From Mesorhizobium carmichaelinearum (GTDB lineage: Bacteria; Pseudomonadota; Alphaproteobacteria; Rhizobiales; Rhizobiaceae), in contig NZ_FZQR01000016.1 of assembly GCF_900199455.1 (NCBI RefSeq), positions 1-64,000 on the forward strand: 64,000 nucleotides of DNA, given 5' to 3'. Shown in pieces: positions 1-8,212 of this stretch (position 1 is the stretch's first letter; every line of letters begins with the position of its first letter). A model generated the notes under the pieces. It saw only the letters and a list, made by a program, of their open reading frames with translations, had not been told where the DNA came from and searched no databases. Position numbers and translations under genes: made by a program.

Positions 1-134
1 TGATGCCTGGCGACAACATCACGGTCGATGTCGAGCTGATCGTGCCGATCGCCATGGAAGAGAAGCTGCGCTTCGCCATCCGTGAAGGCGGCCGCACCGT
101 CGGTGCCGGCATCGTCGTCACCATCAAAGAGTAA
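1..134 (+). CDS. tuf: Elongation factor Tu, C-terminal end (partial)
   Basis: Only the last 43 codons are in the window; the gene starts upstream. The readable tail has the EF-Tu domain III signature (PGDN, then VELIVPIAMEE, then FAIREGGRTVGAG) and ends in VVTIKE, as bacterial EF-Tu does. EF-Tu delivers aminoacyl-tRNA to the ribosome as a GTP complex. It sits directly before rpsJ, the usual str-S10 junction in alphaproteobacteria. Confidence 0.96.
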   Translation, partial: MPGDNITVDVELIVPIAMEEKLRFAIREGGRTVGAGIVVTIKE

Positions 135-155
135 TTTGGACTTAAACCGATCTGT

Positions 156-178
156 CGCGGGCGCGGAAGTTGCCCGCG
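156..178 (+). repeat. Hairpin in the tuf-rpsJ gap
   Basis: A 7-bp perfect inverted repeat (CGCGGGC / GCCCGCG, 9-nt spacer) lies between tuf and rpsJ. No T-run follows, so it is not a classical terminator. It may be an mRNA processing or stability element between the str and S10 parts of the block. Confidence 0.4.
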
Positions 179-203
179 CCGCGCCAGAACAAGGAAGTGA
201 CGC

Positions 204-512
204 ATGAACGGACAGAATATCCGCATCCGCCTGAAGGCGTTTGATCACCGCGTGCTCGACGCCTCGACGAAGGAAATCGTGTCGACCGCCAAGCGCACCG
301 GCGCAAACGTCCGCGGCCCCATTCCGCTGCCGACGCGGATCGAAAAGTTCACGGTGAACCGGTCGCCCCACGTCGACAAGAAGAGCCGCGAGCAGTTCGA
401 GATGCGCACGCACAAGCGTCTGCTCGACATCGTCGATCCGACCCCGCAGACCGTCGATGCTTTGATGAAGCTCGATCTGGCCGCCGGCGTCGACGTCGAG
501 ATCAAGCTCTAA
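204..512 (+). CDS. rpsJ: 30S ribosomal protein S10
   Basis: The 102-residue product has the usual S10 length and the conserved start MNGQNIRIRLKAFDHR and the segment RSPHVDKKSREQFEMRTHKR. S10 sits in the head of the 30S subunit and, as NusE, also takes part in antitermination. It is the first gene of the S10 operon, preceded by AAGGAAGTGACGC as ribosome binding site and followed by rplC about 60 nt later. Confidence 0.98.
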   Translation: MNGQNIRIRLKAFDHRVLDASTKEIVSTAKRTGANVRGPIPLPTRIEKFTVNRSPHVDKKSREQFEMRTHKRLLDIVDPTPQTVDALMKLDLAAGVDVEIKL

Positions 513-573
513 GGGAATGAGAGCGCGGTAAGGGGCGGTGCCCCTGGCCCGGAACTCTAAAGGAATTGAACCG

Positions 574-1287
574 ATGCGTTCAGGTGTGATTGCAAAGAAG
601 GTGGGAATGACCCGCATCTACAACGATGCCGGGGAACATGTTCCCGTCACCGTTCTCCAGATGGAGAACTGCCAGGTCGTGGCGCAGCGCACGCAGGAGA
701 AGAATGGCTACACTGCTGTTCAGCTCGGCGTTGGCCTCGCCAAGGTGAAGAACACGTCGAAGGCGTTGCGCGGCCATTTCGCGACCGCTTCCGTCGAGCC
801 GAAGGCGAAGGTCGCCGAGTTCCGCGTCTCCGCCGACAACATGATCGATGTCGGCGCCGAGATCACCGTCGAGCACTTCGTCGCCGGCCAGAAGGTCGAT
901 GTGACGGGCACGACGATCGGCAAGGGCTTCCAGGGCGTCATCAAGCGTCACCACATGGGTGGTGGCCGCGCGACGCACGGTAACTCGGTCTCGCACCGTA
1001 CGCACGGTTCGACCGGCCAGCGCCAGGACCCCGGCAAGGTGTTCAAGGGCAAGAAGATGGCCGGCCACATGGGCGACACCCGCGTGACGACGCAGAATGT
1101 CGAGATCGTCTCGACCGATGCCGACCGCGGCCTGATCCTGATCCGCGGAGCGGTTCCCGGATCGAAGGGCGCCTGGATCCTGGTCCGCGATGCGGCCAAG
1201 GTGGCACTGCCGGCCAATGCGCCGAAGCCCGCCGCGATCCGCGCCGTTGCTAAGAACGAGGCTCCGGCCACAGAGGGAGCGGAATAA
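574..1287 (+). CDS. rplC: 50S ribosomal protein L3
   Basis: The start chosen is the ATG at 574 (MRSGVIAKKVGMTRIY), preceded by AAAGGAATTGAACCG. An upstream in-frame start would add 12 residues not found in L3. The product is 237 residues with an alkaline C-terminal tail. L3 binds 23S rRNA near the peptidyl transferase centre, and the loop with THGNSVSHRTHGSTGQ and DPGKVFKGKKMAGHMG is the conserved extension reaching it. The stop overlaps the rplD start by one base (TAATG), so the two are translationally coupled. Confidence 0.97.
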   Translation: MRSGVIAKKVGMTRIYNDAGEHVPVTVLQMENCQVVAQRTQEKNGYTAVQLGVGLAKVKNTSKALRGHFATASVEPKAKVAEFRVSADNMIDVGAEITVEHFVAGQKVDVTGTTIGKGFQGVIKRHHMGGGRATHGNSVSHRTHGSTGQRQDPGKVFKGKKMAGHMGDTRVTTQNVEIVSTDADRGLILIRGAVPGSKGAWILVRDAAKVALPANAPKPAAIRAVAKNEAPATEGAE

Positions 1288-1907
1288 TGGATCTCAAGAT
1301 CACAACGCTTGGCGGCAAGGACGCCGGCAAGGTGAAACTCTCCGAGGAGATTTTCGGCCTTGATCCGCGCGAGGACATCCTGCAGCGCGTCGTGCGCTGG
1401 CAGCTTGCCAAGAAGCAGCAGGGCACGCACAAGGCCAAGGGCCGCGCCGAAATCGCGCGCACCGGCGCCAAGATGTACAAGCAGAAGGGTACGGGCCGCG
1501 CCCGTCACCATTCGGCACGCGCTCCGCAGTTCCGCGGCGGCGGCAAGGCTCACGGCCCGGTCGTTCGCAGCCACGAGCACGACCTGCCGAAGAAGGTGCG
1601 CGCTCTGGGCTTGAAGCATGCTCTCTCGGCCAAGGCCAAGAGCGCGTCGATCATCATCATCGACGAGCTGAAGCTGACCGAGGCCAAGACCAAGGCGCTG
1701 ATCGCGAATTTCGCGACGCTGGGCCTGAGCAACGCCCTGGTGATCGGTGGCGCCGAGCTTGACAAGAACTTCAAGCTGGCCGCGACCAACATTCCGAACA
1801 TCGACGTGCTGCCCATCCAGGGCATCAACGTCTACGACATTCTGCGCCGCGGCACGCTGGTCCTTTCGAAGGCCGCCGTCGAGGCTCTCGAGGAGCGCTT
1901 TAAATGA
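1287..1907 (+). CDS. rplD: 50S ribosomal protein L4
   Basis: The 206-residue protein has the L4 core KQKGTGRARHHSARAPQFRGGGKAHGP, whose long loop lines the peptide exit tunnel. In enterobacteria L4 is the autogenous repressor of the S10 operon; whether that holds here cannot be seen. The start overlaps the rplC stop by 1 nt and the stop overlaps the rplW start by 4 nt (ATGA). Confidence 0.97.
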   Translation: MDLKITTLGGKDAGKVKLSEEIFGLDPREDILQRVVRWQLAKKQQGTHKAKGRAEIARTGAKMYKQKGTGRARHHSARAPQFRGGGKAHGPVVRSHEHDLPKKVRALGLKHALSAKAKSASIIIIDELKLTEAKTKALIANFATLGLSNALVIGGAELDKNFKLAATNIPNIDVLPIQGINVYDILRRGTLVLSKAAVEALEERFK

Positions 1908-2197
1908 CCGACCTTCGTCACTACGACGTGATCGTCAGCCCGGCGATCACCGAAAAGTCGACCATGGCTTCCGAGCAGAACCAGGTCGTCTTCAACGTCG
2001 CCAAGAAGGCGTCGAAGCCGGAAATCAAGGCCGCCGTCGAAGCGCTGTTCGGCGTCAAGGTGATGGCCGTGAACACGCTTGTCCGCAAGGGCAAGATCAA
2101 GCGCTTCCGCGGCACGATCGGCCGCCAGAGCGACGTCAAGAAGGCGATTGTGACGCTGGCCGACGGCCAGTCGATCGACGTCGCGACGGGTCTCTGA
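1904..2197 (+). CDS. rplW: 50S ribosomal protein L23
   Basis: The product has 97 residues, the normal length, with conserved SPAITEKSTMA near the N-terminus and VNTLVRKGKIKRFRG later. L23 sits at the tunnel exit and is the docking site for trigger factor and SRP. It overlaps rplD by 4 nt and is followed 22 nt later by rplB. Confidence 0.97.
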   Translation: MTDLRHYDVIVSPAITEKSTMASEQNQVVFNVAKKASKPEIKAAVEALFGVKVMAVNTLVRKGKIKRFRGTIGRQSDVKKAIVTLADGQSIDVATGL

Positions 2198-2219
2198 GCA
2201 AGGCCGCGAGGACAGAACA

Positions 2220-3053
2220 ATGGCACTGAAAAAATTCAACCCGGTAACGCCGAGCACCCGCCAGCTGGTCATCGTCGACCGCTCGGGCCTCTACAAGGGC
2301 AAGCCCGTCAAGGGCCTGACCGAGGGCCTGACCAAGTCGGGCGGCCGCAACAATTACGGCCGCATCACCGCCCGCTTCATCGGCGGTGGTCACAAGCGTT
2401 CGTACCGCATCATCGACTTCAAGCGCCGTAAGTTCGACGTCGTCGGCACGGTCGAGCGCATTGAATACGATCCGAACCGCACCGCCTTCATCGCGCTGAT
2501 CAAGTACGACGATGGCGAGCTGTCCTACATCATCGCCCCGCAGCGTCTTGCCGCCGGCGACAAGATCGTGGCTGGCGAAGCGGTCGACGTGAAGCCGGGC
2601 AATGCGATGCCGCTGGCATCGATGCCGGTCGGCACGATCGTCCACAACATCGAGCTGAAGCCGGGCAAGGGTGGTCAGGTTGCCCGTTCGGCTGGCGGCT
2701 ACGCCCAGCTCGTCGGTCGCGACCAGGGCATGGCGATCCTGCGCCTCAACTCGGGCGAGCAGCGGGTCGTTCACGGCTCCTGCATGGCCACCGTCGGTGC
2801 CGTGTCGAACCCCGACCACGGCAACATCAACGACGGCAAGGCCGGCCGCACGGTGTGGCGTGGCAAGCGCCCGCACAATCGCGGCGTGACCATGAACCCG
2901 GTCGACCATCCGCACGGCGGTGGTGAAGGCCGCACCTCCGGTGGCCGTCATCCGGTCAGCCCGTGGGGCAAGCCGACCAAGGGCAAGAAGACGCGGTCCA
3001 ACAAGGCGACCGACAAGTTCATCCTGCGCTCGCGCCATCAGCGCAAGAGCTAA
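2220..3053 (+). CDS. rplB: 50S ribosomal protein L2
   Basis: The 277-residue protein has GGGHKRSYRIIDFKR in the OB domain and the C-terminal motif VDHPHGGGEGRTSGG with the conserved histidine important for peptidyl transfer and subunit association. A purine-rich site (GAGGACAGAACA) precedes the ATG. It lies between rplW and rpsS in standard S10-operon order. Confidence 0.98.
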   Translation: MALKKFNPVTPSTRQLVIVDRSGLYKGKPVKGLTEGLTKSGGRNNYGRITARFIGGGHKRSYRIIDFKRRKFDVVGTVERIEYDPNRTAFIALIKYDDGELSYIIAPQRLAAGDKIVAGEAVDVKPGNAMPLASMPVGTIVHNIELKPGKGGQVARSAGGYAQLVGRDQGMAILRLNSGEQRVVHGSCMATVGAVSNPDHGNINDGKAGRTVWRGKRPHNRGVTMNPVDHPHGGGEGRTSGGRHPVSPWGKPTKGKKTRSNKATDKFILRSRHQRKS

Positions 3054-3069
3054 GAAGAGGTAACGCCAA

Positions 3070-3348
3070 GTGACTCGTTCTATTTGGAAAGGCCCCTTCA
3101 TCGACGGCTACCTTCTCAAGAAGGTGGACAAGGTTCGTGAAGGTGGTCGCAATGAGGTGATCAAGATGTGGAGCCGTCGCTCCACCATCCTGCCGCAGTT
3201 CGTCGGCTTCACCTTCGGTGTCTACAACGGCCAGAAGCATGTTCCCGTCTCGGTGAACGAGGACATGGTCGGTCATAAGTTCGGTGAATTCGCTCCGACC
3301 CGGACCTATTACGGTCACGGCGCGGATAAGAAGGCGAAGAGGAAATAA
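3070..3348 (+). CDS. rpsS: 30S ribosomal protein S19
   Basis: The 92-residue product begins with a GTG codon; AAGAGGTAACGCCAA upstream supports it. Conserved text includes SIWKGPFIDGYLLKK, TILPQFVGFTFGVYNG and GHKFGEFAPTRTY. S19 forms a complex with S13 in the 30S head and contacts A-site tRNA. rplV follows after two bases. Confidence 0.97.
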   Translation: MTRSIWKGPFIDGYLLKKVDKVREGGRNEVIKMWSRRSTILPQFVGFTFGVYNGQKHVPVSVNEDMVGHKFGEFAPTRTYYGHGADKKAKRK

Positions 3349-3350
3349 TC

Positions 3351-3740
3351 ATGGGCAAGGCCAAAGCTCCGCGCAGGCTTGCTGATAACGAAGCGCGCGC
3401 CGTATTGCGCACGATCCGTATCAGCCCGCAGAAGCTGAACCTCGTTGCCGCGCTGATCCGCGGCAAGAAGGTCGCGACAGCGCTTTCCGATCTCGAATTC
3501 TCGGCCAAGCGGATTTCCGGCACGGTCAAGAAGACGCTGGAATCGGCGATCGCCAACGCGGAAAACAACCACGACCTCGATGTCGATGCGCTGGTGGTGG
3601 CGGAAGCCTATGTCGGCAAGTCGATTGTCATGAAGCGGTTCCACGCTCGTGGCCGTGGTCGCGCCAGCCGTATCGAGAAGCCGTTCTCGCACCTCACGAT
3701 CGTCGTTCGTGAAGTCGAAGAAAAAGGGGAGGCCGCATAA
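3351..3740 (+). CDS. rplV: 50S ribosomal protein L22
   Basis: The product has 129 residues. The readable L22 motifs are ISPQKLNLVAALIRGKKV and the tunnel-lining hairpin AYVGKSIVMKRFHARGRGRASRI. L22 binds all domains of 23S rRNA and its hairpin lines the exit tunnel near the macrolide pocket. The TAA stop overlaps the rpsC ATG by one base. Confidence 0.97.
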   Translation: MGKAKAPRRLADNEARAVLRTIRISPQKLNLVAALIRGKKVATALSDLEFSAKRISGTVKKTLESAIANAENNHDLDVDALVVAEAYVGKSIVMKRFHARGRGRASRIEKPFSHLTIVVREVEEKGEAA

Positions 3741-4465
3741 TGGGCCAGAAAGTCAATCCGATCGGTCTTCGCCTCGGCATCAACCGCACCTGGGATTCGC
3801 GCTGGTTCGCGAACACCGGCGAGTACGGCAAGCTGCTGCATGAGGACATCAAGATCCGCAAGTATCTTGAGAAGGAACTCAAGCAGGCCGCGATCTCCAA
3901 GGTCGTGATCGAGCGCCCGCACAAGAAGTGCCGCGTCACCATCCATGCCGCGCGCCCGGGTCTGATCATCGGCAAGAAGGGCGCCGACATCGAGAAGCTT
4001 CGCAAGAAGCTGATGGAGATGACGAAGTCCGAGACGCACCTCAACATCGTTGAAGTGCGCAAGCCGGAAATCGACGCGACCCTGGTCGCCCAGTCGATCG
4101 CCCAGCAGCTCGAGCGCCGTATCGCGTTCCGCCGCGCCATGAAGCGCGCCGTGCAGTCGGCGATGCGCCTCGGTGCCGAAGGCATCCGCATCAACTGCTC
4201 GGGCCGTCTCGGCGGCGCCGAAATCGCCCGCATGGAGTGGTACCGCGAAGGTCGCGTGCCGCTGCACACGCTGCGCGCCGATGTCGACTACGGCACGGCC
4301 GAGGCGAATACGGCGTACGGCATCTGCGGCGTCAAGGTCTGGGTATTCAAGGGCGAGATCCTCGAGCACGATCCGATGGCTTCGGAACGTCGCGCGACCG
4401 AGGGTGATGCTGCGCATGGCGGTGGTGGTGATCGCGAACGCGGTCGTCGTCGCGAAAACGCCTGA
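3740..4465 (+). CDS. rpsC: 30S ribosomal protein S3
   Basis: The 241-residue protein has the N-terminal MGQKVNPIGLRLGI, a KH domain with GLIIGKKGADIEKLRKKL (GxxG loop), and the C-terminal NCSGRLGGAEIARMEWYREGRVPL. The last 30 residues are a charged, Arg/Glu-rich tail typical of alphaproteobacterial S3. S3 sits at the mRNA entry channel and has helicase-like activity with S4 and S5. Its start overlaps the rplV stop. Confidence 0.97.
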   Translation: MGQKVNPIGLRLGINRTWDSRWFANTGEYGKLLHEDIKIRKYLEKELKQAAISKVVIERPHKKCRVTIHAARPGLIIGKKGADIEKLRKKLMEMTKSETHLNIVEVRKPEIDATLVAQSIAQQLERRIAFRRAMKRAVQSAMRLGAEGIRINCSGRLGGAEIARMEWYREGRVPLHTLRADVDYGTAEANTAYGICGVKVWVFKGEILEHDPMASERRATEGDAAHGGGGDRERGRRRENA

Positions 4466-4492
4466 GACATTTAGGAATTTGGAGTTAGAACG

Positions 4493-4906
4493 ATGCTGCA
4501 GCCAAAGCGCACAAAGTTCCGCAAGCAGTTCAAGGGCCGTATCCATGGTACCGCAAAGGGCGGCACCAACCTGGATTTCGGTGGTTTCGGGCTGAAGGCG
4601 CTTGAGCCGAACCGCGTCACAGCGCGTGAGATCGAGGCGGCCCGCCGCGCGATCACTCGCGAAATGAAGCGCGCTGGCCGCGTCTGGATCCGTATTTTCC
4701 CGGATCTGCCGGTCACGTCGAAGCCGACCGAAGTCCGCATGGGCAAGGGCAAGGGTGCCGTCGACTACTGGGCGGCGCGCGTCAAGCCGGGCCGCATCAT
4801 GTTCGAGATCGACGGCGTCAGTGAAGAAACCGCCCGTGAGGCGCTGCGTCTCGGCGCGGCCAAGCTCTCGGTCAGGACGCGCTTCGTACAGCGCATCGCA
4901 GAATAA
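4493..4906 (+). CDS. rplP: 50S ribosomal protein L16
   Basis: The 137-residue product begins MLQPKRTKFRKQFKGRIHG and contains RVWIRIFPDLPVTSKPTEVRMGKGKG, the loop that reaches the A-site tRNA elbow. GGAGTTAGAACG precedes the start. It is followed 13 nt later by rpmC, the usual L16-L29 order. Confidence 0.97.
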   Translation: MLQPKRTKFRKQFKGRIHGTAKGGTNLDFGGFGLKALEPNRVTAREIEAARRAITREMKRAGRVWIRIFPDLPVTSKPTEVRMGKGKGAVDYWAARVKPGRIMFEIDGVSEETAREALRLGAAKLSVRTRFVQRIAE

Positions 4907-4919
4907 GGACGGGCTGATC

Positions 4920-5120
4920 ATGAAAGCCGAAGACATCCGGACCAAGACCCAGGACCAGCTGACCGACGATTTGGCCAGCCTGAAGAAGGAGCAGTTCAAC
5001 CTGCGCTTCCAGAAGGCCACCGGCCAGCTCGAGAAGACCGCGCGCGTGAGGCAGGTCCGTAAGGACATTGCGCGTATCAAGACCATCGCTGCGGAAAAGT
5101 CCGCGGCCAAGAAGGCTTAA
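4920..5120 (+). CDS. rpmC: 50S ribosomal protein L29
   Basis: The product has 66 residues starting at MKAEDIRTKTQDQL. A longer in-frame reading begins inside rplP but has no L29 character, so the ATG at 4920 is preferred. The conserved two-helix pattern (LKKEQFNLRFQKATGQLEKT, then RQVRKDIARIKT) is clear. L29 lies next to L23 at the tunnel exit. It ends 11 nt before rpsQ. Confidence 0.96.
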   Translation: MKAEDIRTKTQDQLTDDLASLKKEQFNLRFQKATGQLEKTARVRQVRKDIARIKTIAAEKSAAKKA

Positions 5121-5131
5121 GGACGAAAACC

Positions 5132-5371
5132 ATGCCAAAGCGCATTCTGCAGGGCACCGTCGTCAGCGACAAGAACGAGAAGACGGTTGTCGTCAAGGTC
5201 GAACGGCGCTTCACGCATCCCGTGATGAAGAAGACCGTGCGCATGACCAAGAAGTACAAGGCGCACGACGAGAACAACGCCCACAAGGTTGGCGATCAGG
5301 TGTTCATCCAGGAATCGAAGCCGATTTCCAAGGACAAGCGCTGGATCGTCGTGTCTTCGGACCAGGCGTAA
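5132..5371 (+). CDS. rpsQ: 30S ribosomal protein S17
   Basis: The 79-residue product has the S17 signature: MPKRILQGTVVSDKNEKTVV with a later HPVMKKTVRMTKKYKAHDE. S17 is an OB-fold primary binder of the 16S rRNA 5' domain. It closes the S10-operon portion; the spc portion starts with rplN 72 nt later. Confidence 0.97.
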   Translation: MPKRILQGTVVSDKNEKTVVVKVERRFTHPVMKKTVRMTKKYKAHDENNAHKVGDQVFIQESKPISKDKRWIVVSSDQA

Positions 5372-5443
5372 AACAACGAATTTTGGACAGACCGGGGAGG
5401 GGTGAAAAACCCGTCCCGCTAGAAAAGAAGAAGGCGGCCAGTC

Positions 5444-5812
5444 ATGATTCAGATGCAAACAAACCTCGACGTGGCGGATAATTCCGGCGCGCGTCGTGTC
5501 ATGTGCATCAAGGTGCTGGGCGGCTCGAAGCGGAAATACGCTTCCGTGGGCGACATCATCGTGGTGTCCATCAAGGAAGCCATTCCGCGCGGCCGCGTTA
5601 AGAAGGGCGATGTGATGAAGGCGGTCGTGGTTCGCACGGCCAAGGACATCCGCCGCCCGGACGGCAGCGTGATCCGTTTCGACAAGAACGCGGCCGTTCT
5701 CGTCGACAACAAGAAAGAGCCGATCGGCACGCGTATCTTCGGACCGGTTCCGCGCGAACTCCGCGCCAAGAACCACATGAAGATCATCTCGCTCGCGCCT
5801 GAAGTGCTGTAA
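5444..5812 (+). CDS. rplN: 50S ribosomal protein L14
   Basis: The 122-residue product has MIQMQTNLDVADNSGARRVMCI, then IIVVSIKEAIPRG, and near the end GTRIFGPVPRELR. L14 forms inter-subunit bridges and binds silencing factor RsfS. AAAGAAGAAGGCGG precedes the start. It is the first gene of the spc-type cluster. Confidence 0.98.
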   Translation: MIQMQTNLDVADNSGARRVMCIKVLGGSKRKYASVGDIIVVSIKEAIPRGRVKKGDVMKAVVVRTAKDIRRPDGSVIRFDKNAAVLVDNKKEPIGTRIFGPVPRELRAKNHMKIISLAPEVL

Positions 5813-5824
5813 GGAGCCGGACCA

Positions 5825-6139
5825 ATGCAAAAGATTAGAAAAGGCGACAAGGTCGTCGTGCTGGCCGGCAAGGACAAGGGCCGTTCGGGCGAAGTCCTCT
5901 CGGTTCAGCCGAAGGATGACACCGCGCTGGTGCGCGGCGTCAACATGATCCGTCGTCACCAGAAGCAGTCCCAGTCCCAAGAGGGCGGGATCATCACCAA
6001 GGAAGCGCCGATCCAGCTGTCGAACATCGCGCTGGCCGACCCCAAGGATGGCAAGCCGACCCGCGTCGGTTTCATCTTCCAGAAGGACGGCAAGAAGGTG
6101 CGCGTCGCCAAGCGCTCGGGAGAAGTCATCAATGGCTAA
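5825..6139 (+). CDS. rplX: 50S ribosomal protein L24
   Basis: The product has 104 residues with a KOW motif near the N-terminus (KIRKGDKVVVLAGKDKGRSGEVL) and the rRNA-contacting GVNMIRRHQK. L24 is an assembly initiator at the tunnel exit. Its last 8 nt overlap the start of rplE, an unusually deep overlap that implies coupled translation. Confidence 0.97.
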   Translation: MQKIRKGDKVVVLAGKDKGRSGEVLSVQPKDDTALVRGVNMIRRHQKQSQSQEGGIITKEAPIQLSNIALADPKDGKPTRVGFIFQKDGKKVRVAKRSGEVING

Positions 6140-6710
6140 GGCTCAAAGCAAGCAGGCGACTGCCACCAACACGCCGCGTCTGAAGCAGGTCTACAACGAG
6201 ACCATCCGCAAGGCGCTGCAGGAGCAGTTCGGCTACGCAAACGACATGCAGGTTCCGCGCCTCGACAAGATCGTGCTGAACATGGGTGTTGGCGAAGCGA
6301 CCGCCGATTCCAAGAAGCCCTCGGTTGCCGCCGAGGACCTGGCGATGATCGCCGGCCAGAAGGCCGTCGTCACCCGCGCCCGCAATTCGATCGCTGGCTT
6401 CAAGGTCCGCGAGAACATGCCGATCGGCGCCAAGGTCACGCTGCGCAAGGAACGTATGTACGAGTTCCTCGACCGCCTCGTGAACATCGCGCTGCCGCGC
6501 GTCCGCGACTTCCGCGGACTGAACCCCAAGAGCTTCGATGGCCGTGGCAATTACGCCATGGGCATCAAGGAGCACATCGTGTTCCCGGAGATCAACTACG
6601 ACAAGGTTGATCAGATCTGGGGCATGGACGTCATCGTTTGTACGACTGCGAAGACGGACGACGAAGCCCGGGCATTGCTCAAGGCTTTCAACTTCCCCTT
6701 CCGCCAGTAA
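6132..6710 (+). CDS. rplE: 50S ribosomal protein L5
   Basis: Starting at the ATG at 6132 (MAKAQSKQATATNTPRL), inside the last codons of rplX, the product has 192 residues. It carries KIVLNMGVGEA, AGQKAVVTRARNSIAGFKVRE and GMDVIVCTTAKTDDEA. L5 binds 5S rRNA and contacts P-site tRNA. An earlier in-frame reading would run deep into rplX and is rejected. rpsN follows 27 nt later. Confidence 0.97.
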   Translation: MAKAQSKQATATNTPRLKQVYNETIRKALQEQFGYANDMQVPRLDKIVLNMGVGEATADSKKPSVAAEDLAMIAGQKAVVTRARNSIAGFKVRENMPIGAKVTLRKERMYEFLDRLVNIALPRVRDFRGLNPKSFDGRGNYAMGIKEHIVFPEINYDKVDQIWGMDVIVCTTAKTDDEARALLKAFNFPFRQ

Positions 6711-6737
6711 CGGCAGCGAGAAAAGGAAAAATCTGAA

Positions 6738-7043
6738 ATGGCAAAGACCAGCTCAGTCGAGAAGAACAACAGGCGCCGCAAGCTTGCCGACCAGTACGGT
6801 CCCAAGCGCGCTGCCCTGAAGGCGATCATCATGGATCAGTCAAAGCCGATGGAGGAGCGCTTCCGCGCTCAGCTCAAGCTTGCTGCCATGCCGCGCAACT
6901 CGGCCAAGATCCGCATCCGCAACCGCTGCGAAGTCACCGGCCGTCCGCGTGCCTACTATCGCAAGCTCAAAGTATCGCGCATCGCGCTTCGTGATCTCGG
7001 CAACAACGGCCAGATCCCGGGCCTGGTCAAGTCGAGCTGGTAA
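6738..7043 (+). CDS. rpsN: 30S ribosomal protein S14
   Basis: The 101-residue product is the long, cysteine-poor form of S14 that does not bind zinc: it has CEVTGRPRAYYRKLKVSRIALRD but no CxxC pairs. S14 joins the 30S head late in assembly. AGAAAAGGAAAAATCTGAA provides the ribosome binding site. Confidence 0.97.
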   Translation: MAKTSSVEKNNRRRKLADQYGPKRAALKAIIMDQSKPMEERFRAQLKLAAMPRNSAKIRIRNRCEVTGRPRAYYRKLKVSRIALRDLGNNGQIPGLVKSSW

Positions 7044-7055
7044 GGAGGACATAAC

Positions 7056-7454
7056 ATGTCATTGAGCGATCCTCTCGGCGATATGCTGACCCGCATCCGC
7101 AACGCCTACGGCCGCAAGAAGTCGAGTGTCTCGACGCCGGCCTCGCGTCTGCGCACCCGCGTCCTCGACGTGCTGAAGGCTGAAGGCTATATCCGCGACT
7201 ACAGCCAGACCGACTTCGACAACGGCAAGTCCGAAATCGAAATCGAGCTGAAGTATTTCGACGGTGCGCCGGTCGTGCGCGAAATCGCCCGCGTCTCGAA
7301 GCCGGGCCGCCGCGTTTACGTTTCGGCCAAGTCGATCCCGCACGTCGCCAACGGCCTCGGCATCGCCATCCTTTCGACGCCGAAGGGCGTGATGGCCGAT
7401 CACGAAGCCCGCGAACAGAACGTCGGCGGCGAGATCCTCTGCCAGATCTTCTGA
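7056..7454 (+). CDS. rpsH: 30S ribosomal protein S8
   Basis: The 132-residue product has SDPLGDMLTRIRNAYGRKKSSV at the N-terminus and a C-terminal GIAILSTPKGVMADHEAREQNVGGEILC. S8 is a primary 16S rRNA binder and, in enterobacteria, the autogenous regulator of the spc operon by binding the L5 leader. AAGGAGGACATAAC is a strong ribosome binding site. Confidence 0.97.
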   Translation: MSLSDPLGDMLTRIRNAYGRKKSSVSTPASRLRTRVLDVLKAEGYIRDYSQTDFDNGKSEIEIELKYFDGAPVVREIARVSKPGRRVYVSAKSIPHVANGLGIAILSTPKGVMADHEAREQNVGGEILCQIF

Positions 7455-7542
7455 TCTGGCAGCTGACCGCAAATTGGAATCCGGTCTTCGGATCGTTCCG
7501 AAGACAGAGACCTGAAACAAGAGAAGTGACGAGGACAACAAA

Positions 7543-8076
7543 ATGTCTCGTATTGGAAAGAAACCCGTTTCGCTGCCGCAGGGCGTGACCGCGACCGTCA
7601 ACGGCCAGACCGTGACGGCGAAGGGCCCCAAGGGCGAGCTGAAGTTCGTGGTGAACGACGAAGTCCTGGTCAAGATGGAAGGCAGCGAGATCGCTGTCGA
7701 GCCGCGCGACCAGACCAAGACCGCTCGCTCGAAGTGGGGCATGTCGCGCACGCAGATCGTCAACATCCTGCAGGGCGTCAAGGACGGTTTCGAGAAGAAG
7801 CTCGAGATCACCGGCGTCGGCTATCGCGCCGCACTTCAGGGCAAGAACCTGCAGTTGGCACTTGGCTTCAGCCATGACGTCGTTTACGAGACGCCGGCCG
7901 GCATCACCATCACCGTGCCGAAGCCGACCGAGATCACCGTTGCCGGCATCGACAAGCAGCAGGTTGGCCAGGTGGCTGCCGAGATCCGCGAGTACCGCGG
8001 CCCCGAGCCTTACAAGGGCAAGGGCGTCCGCTACGCTGGCGAGAAGATCGTCCGCAAGGAAGGCAAGAAGAAGTAG
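7543..8076 (+). CDS. rplF: 50S ribosomal protein L6
   Basis: The 177-residue product has SRIGKKPVSLPQGV at the start and the L6 signature PEPYKGKGVRYAGEKIVRKEGKKK at the end. L6 lies near the factor-binding site. An 88-nt gap from rpsH includes the ribosome binding site GACGAGGACAACAAA. A long hairpin follows the stop in the 136-nt gap before rplR. Confidence 0.98.
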   Translation: MSRIGKKPVSLPQGVTATVNGQTVTAKGPKGELKFVVNDEVLVKMEGSEIAVEPRDQTKTARSKWGMSRTQIVNILQGVKDGFEKKLEITGVGYRAALQGKNLQLALGFSHDVVYETPAGITITVPKPTEITVAGIDKQQVGQVAAEIREYRGPEPYKGKGVRYAGEKIVRKEGKKK

Positions 8077-8081
8077 TGGGC

Positions 8082-8119
8082 TTGGCCCCGAAAGTTTCAG
8101 ACTTTTCGGAAAGGGCCAA
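8082..8119 (+). repeat. Long hairpin between rplF and rplR
   Basis: TTGGCCCCGAAAGT pairs with ACTTTTCGG...GGGCCAA around a small loop, giving about 14 base pairs with a short bulge. No T-run follows. In a polycistronic ribosomal mRNA this could block 3' exonucleases or serve as a processing site. Confidence 0.5.
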
Positions 8120-8212
8120 ACCAAAGGATGTAACGCCGCGGGGAGCGGTCGCGGGAGGCGCTTTCGCCTACCGCATATGGCGGCCCCCGTTTTTTGAAGG
8201 CAAGGAACTATC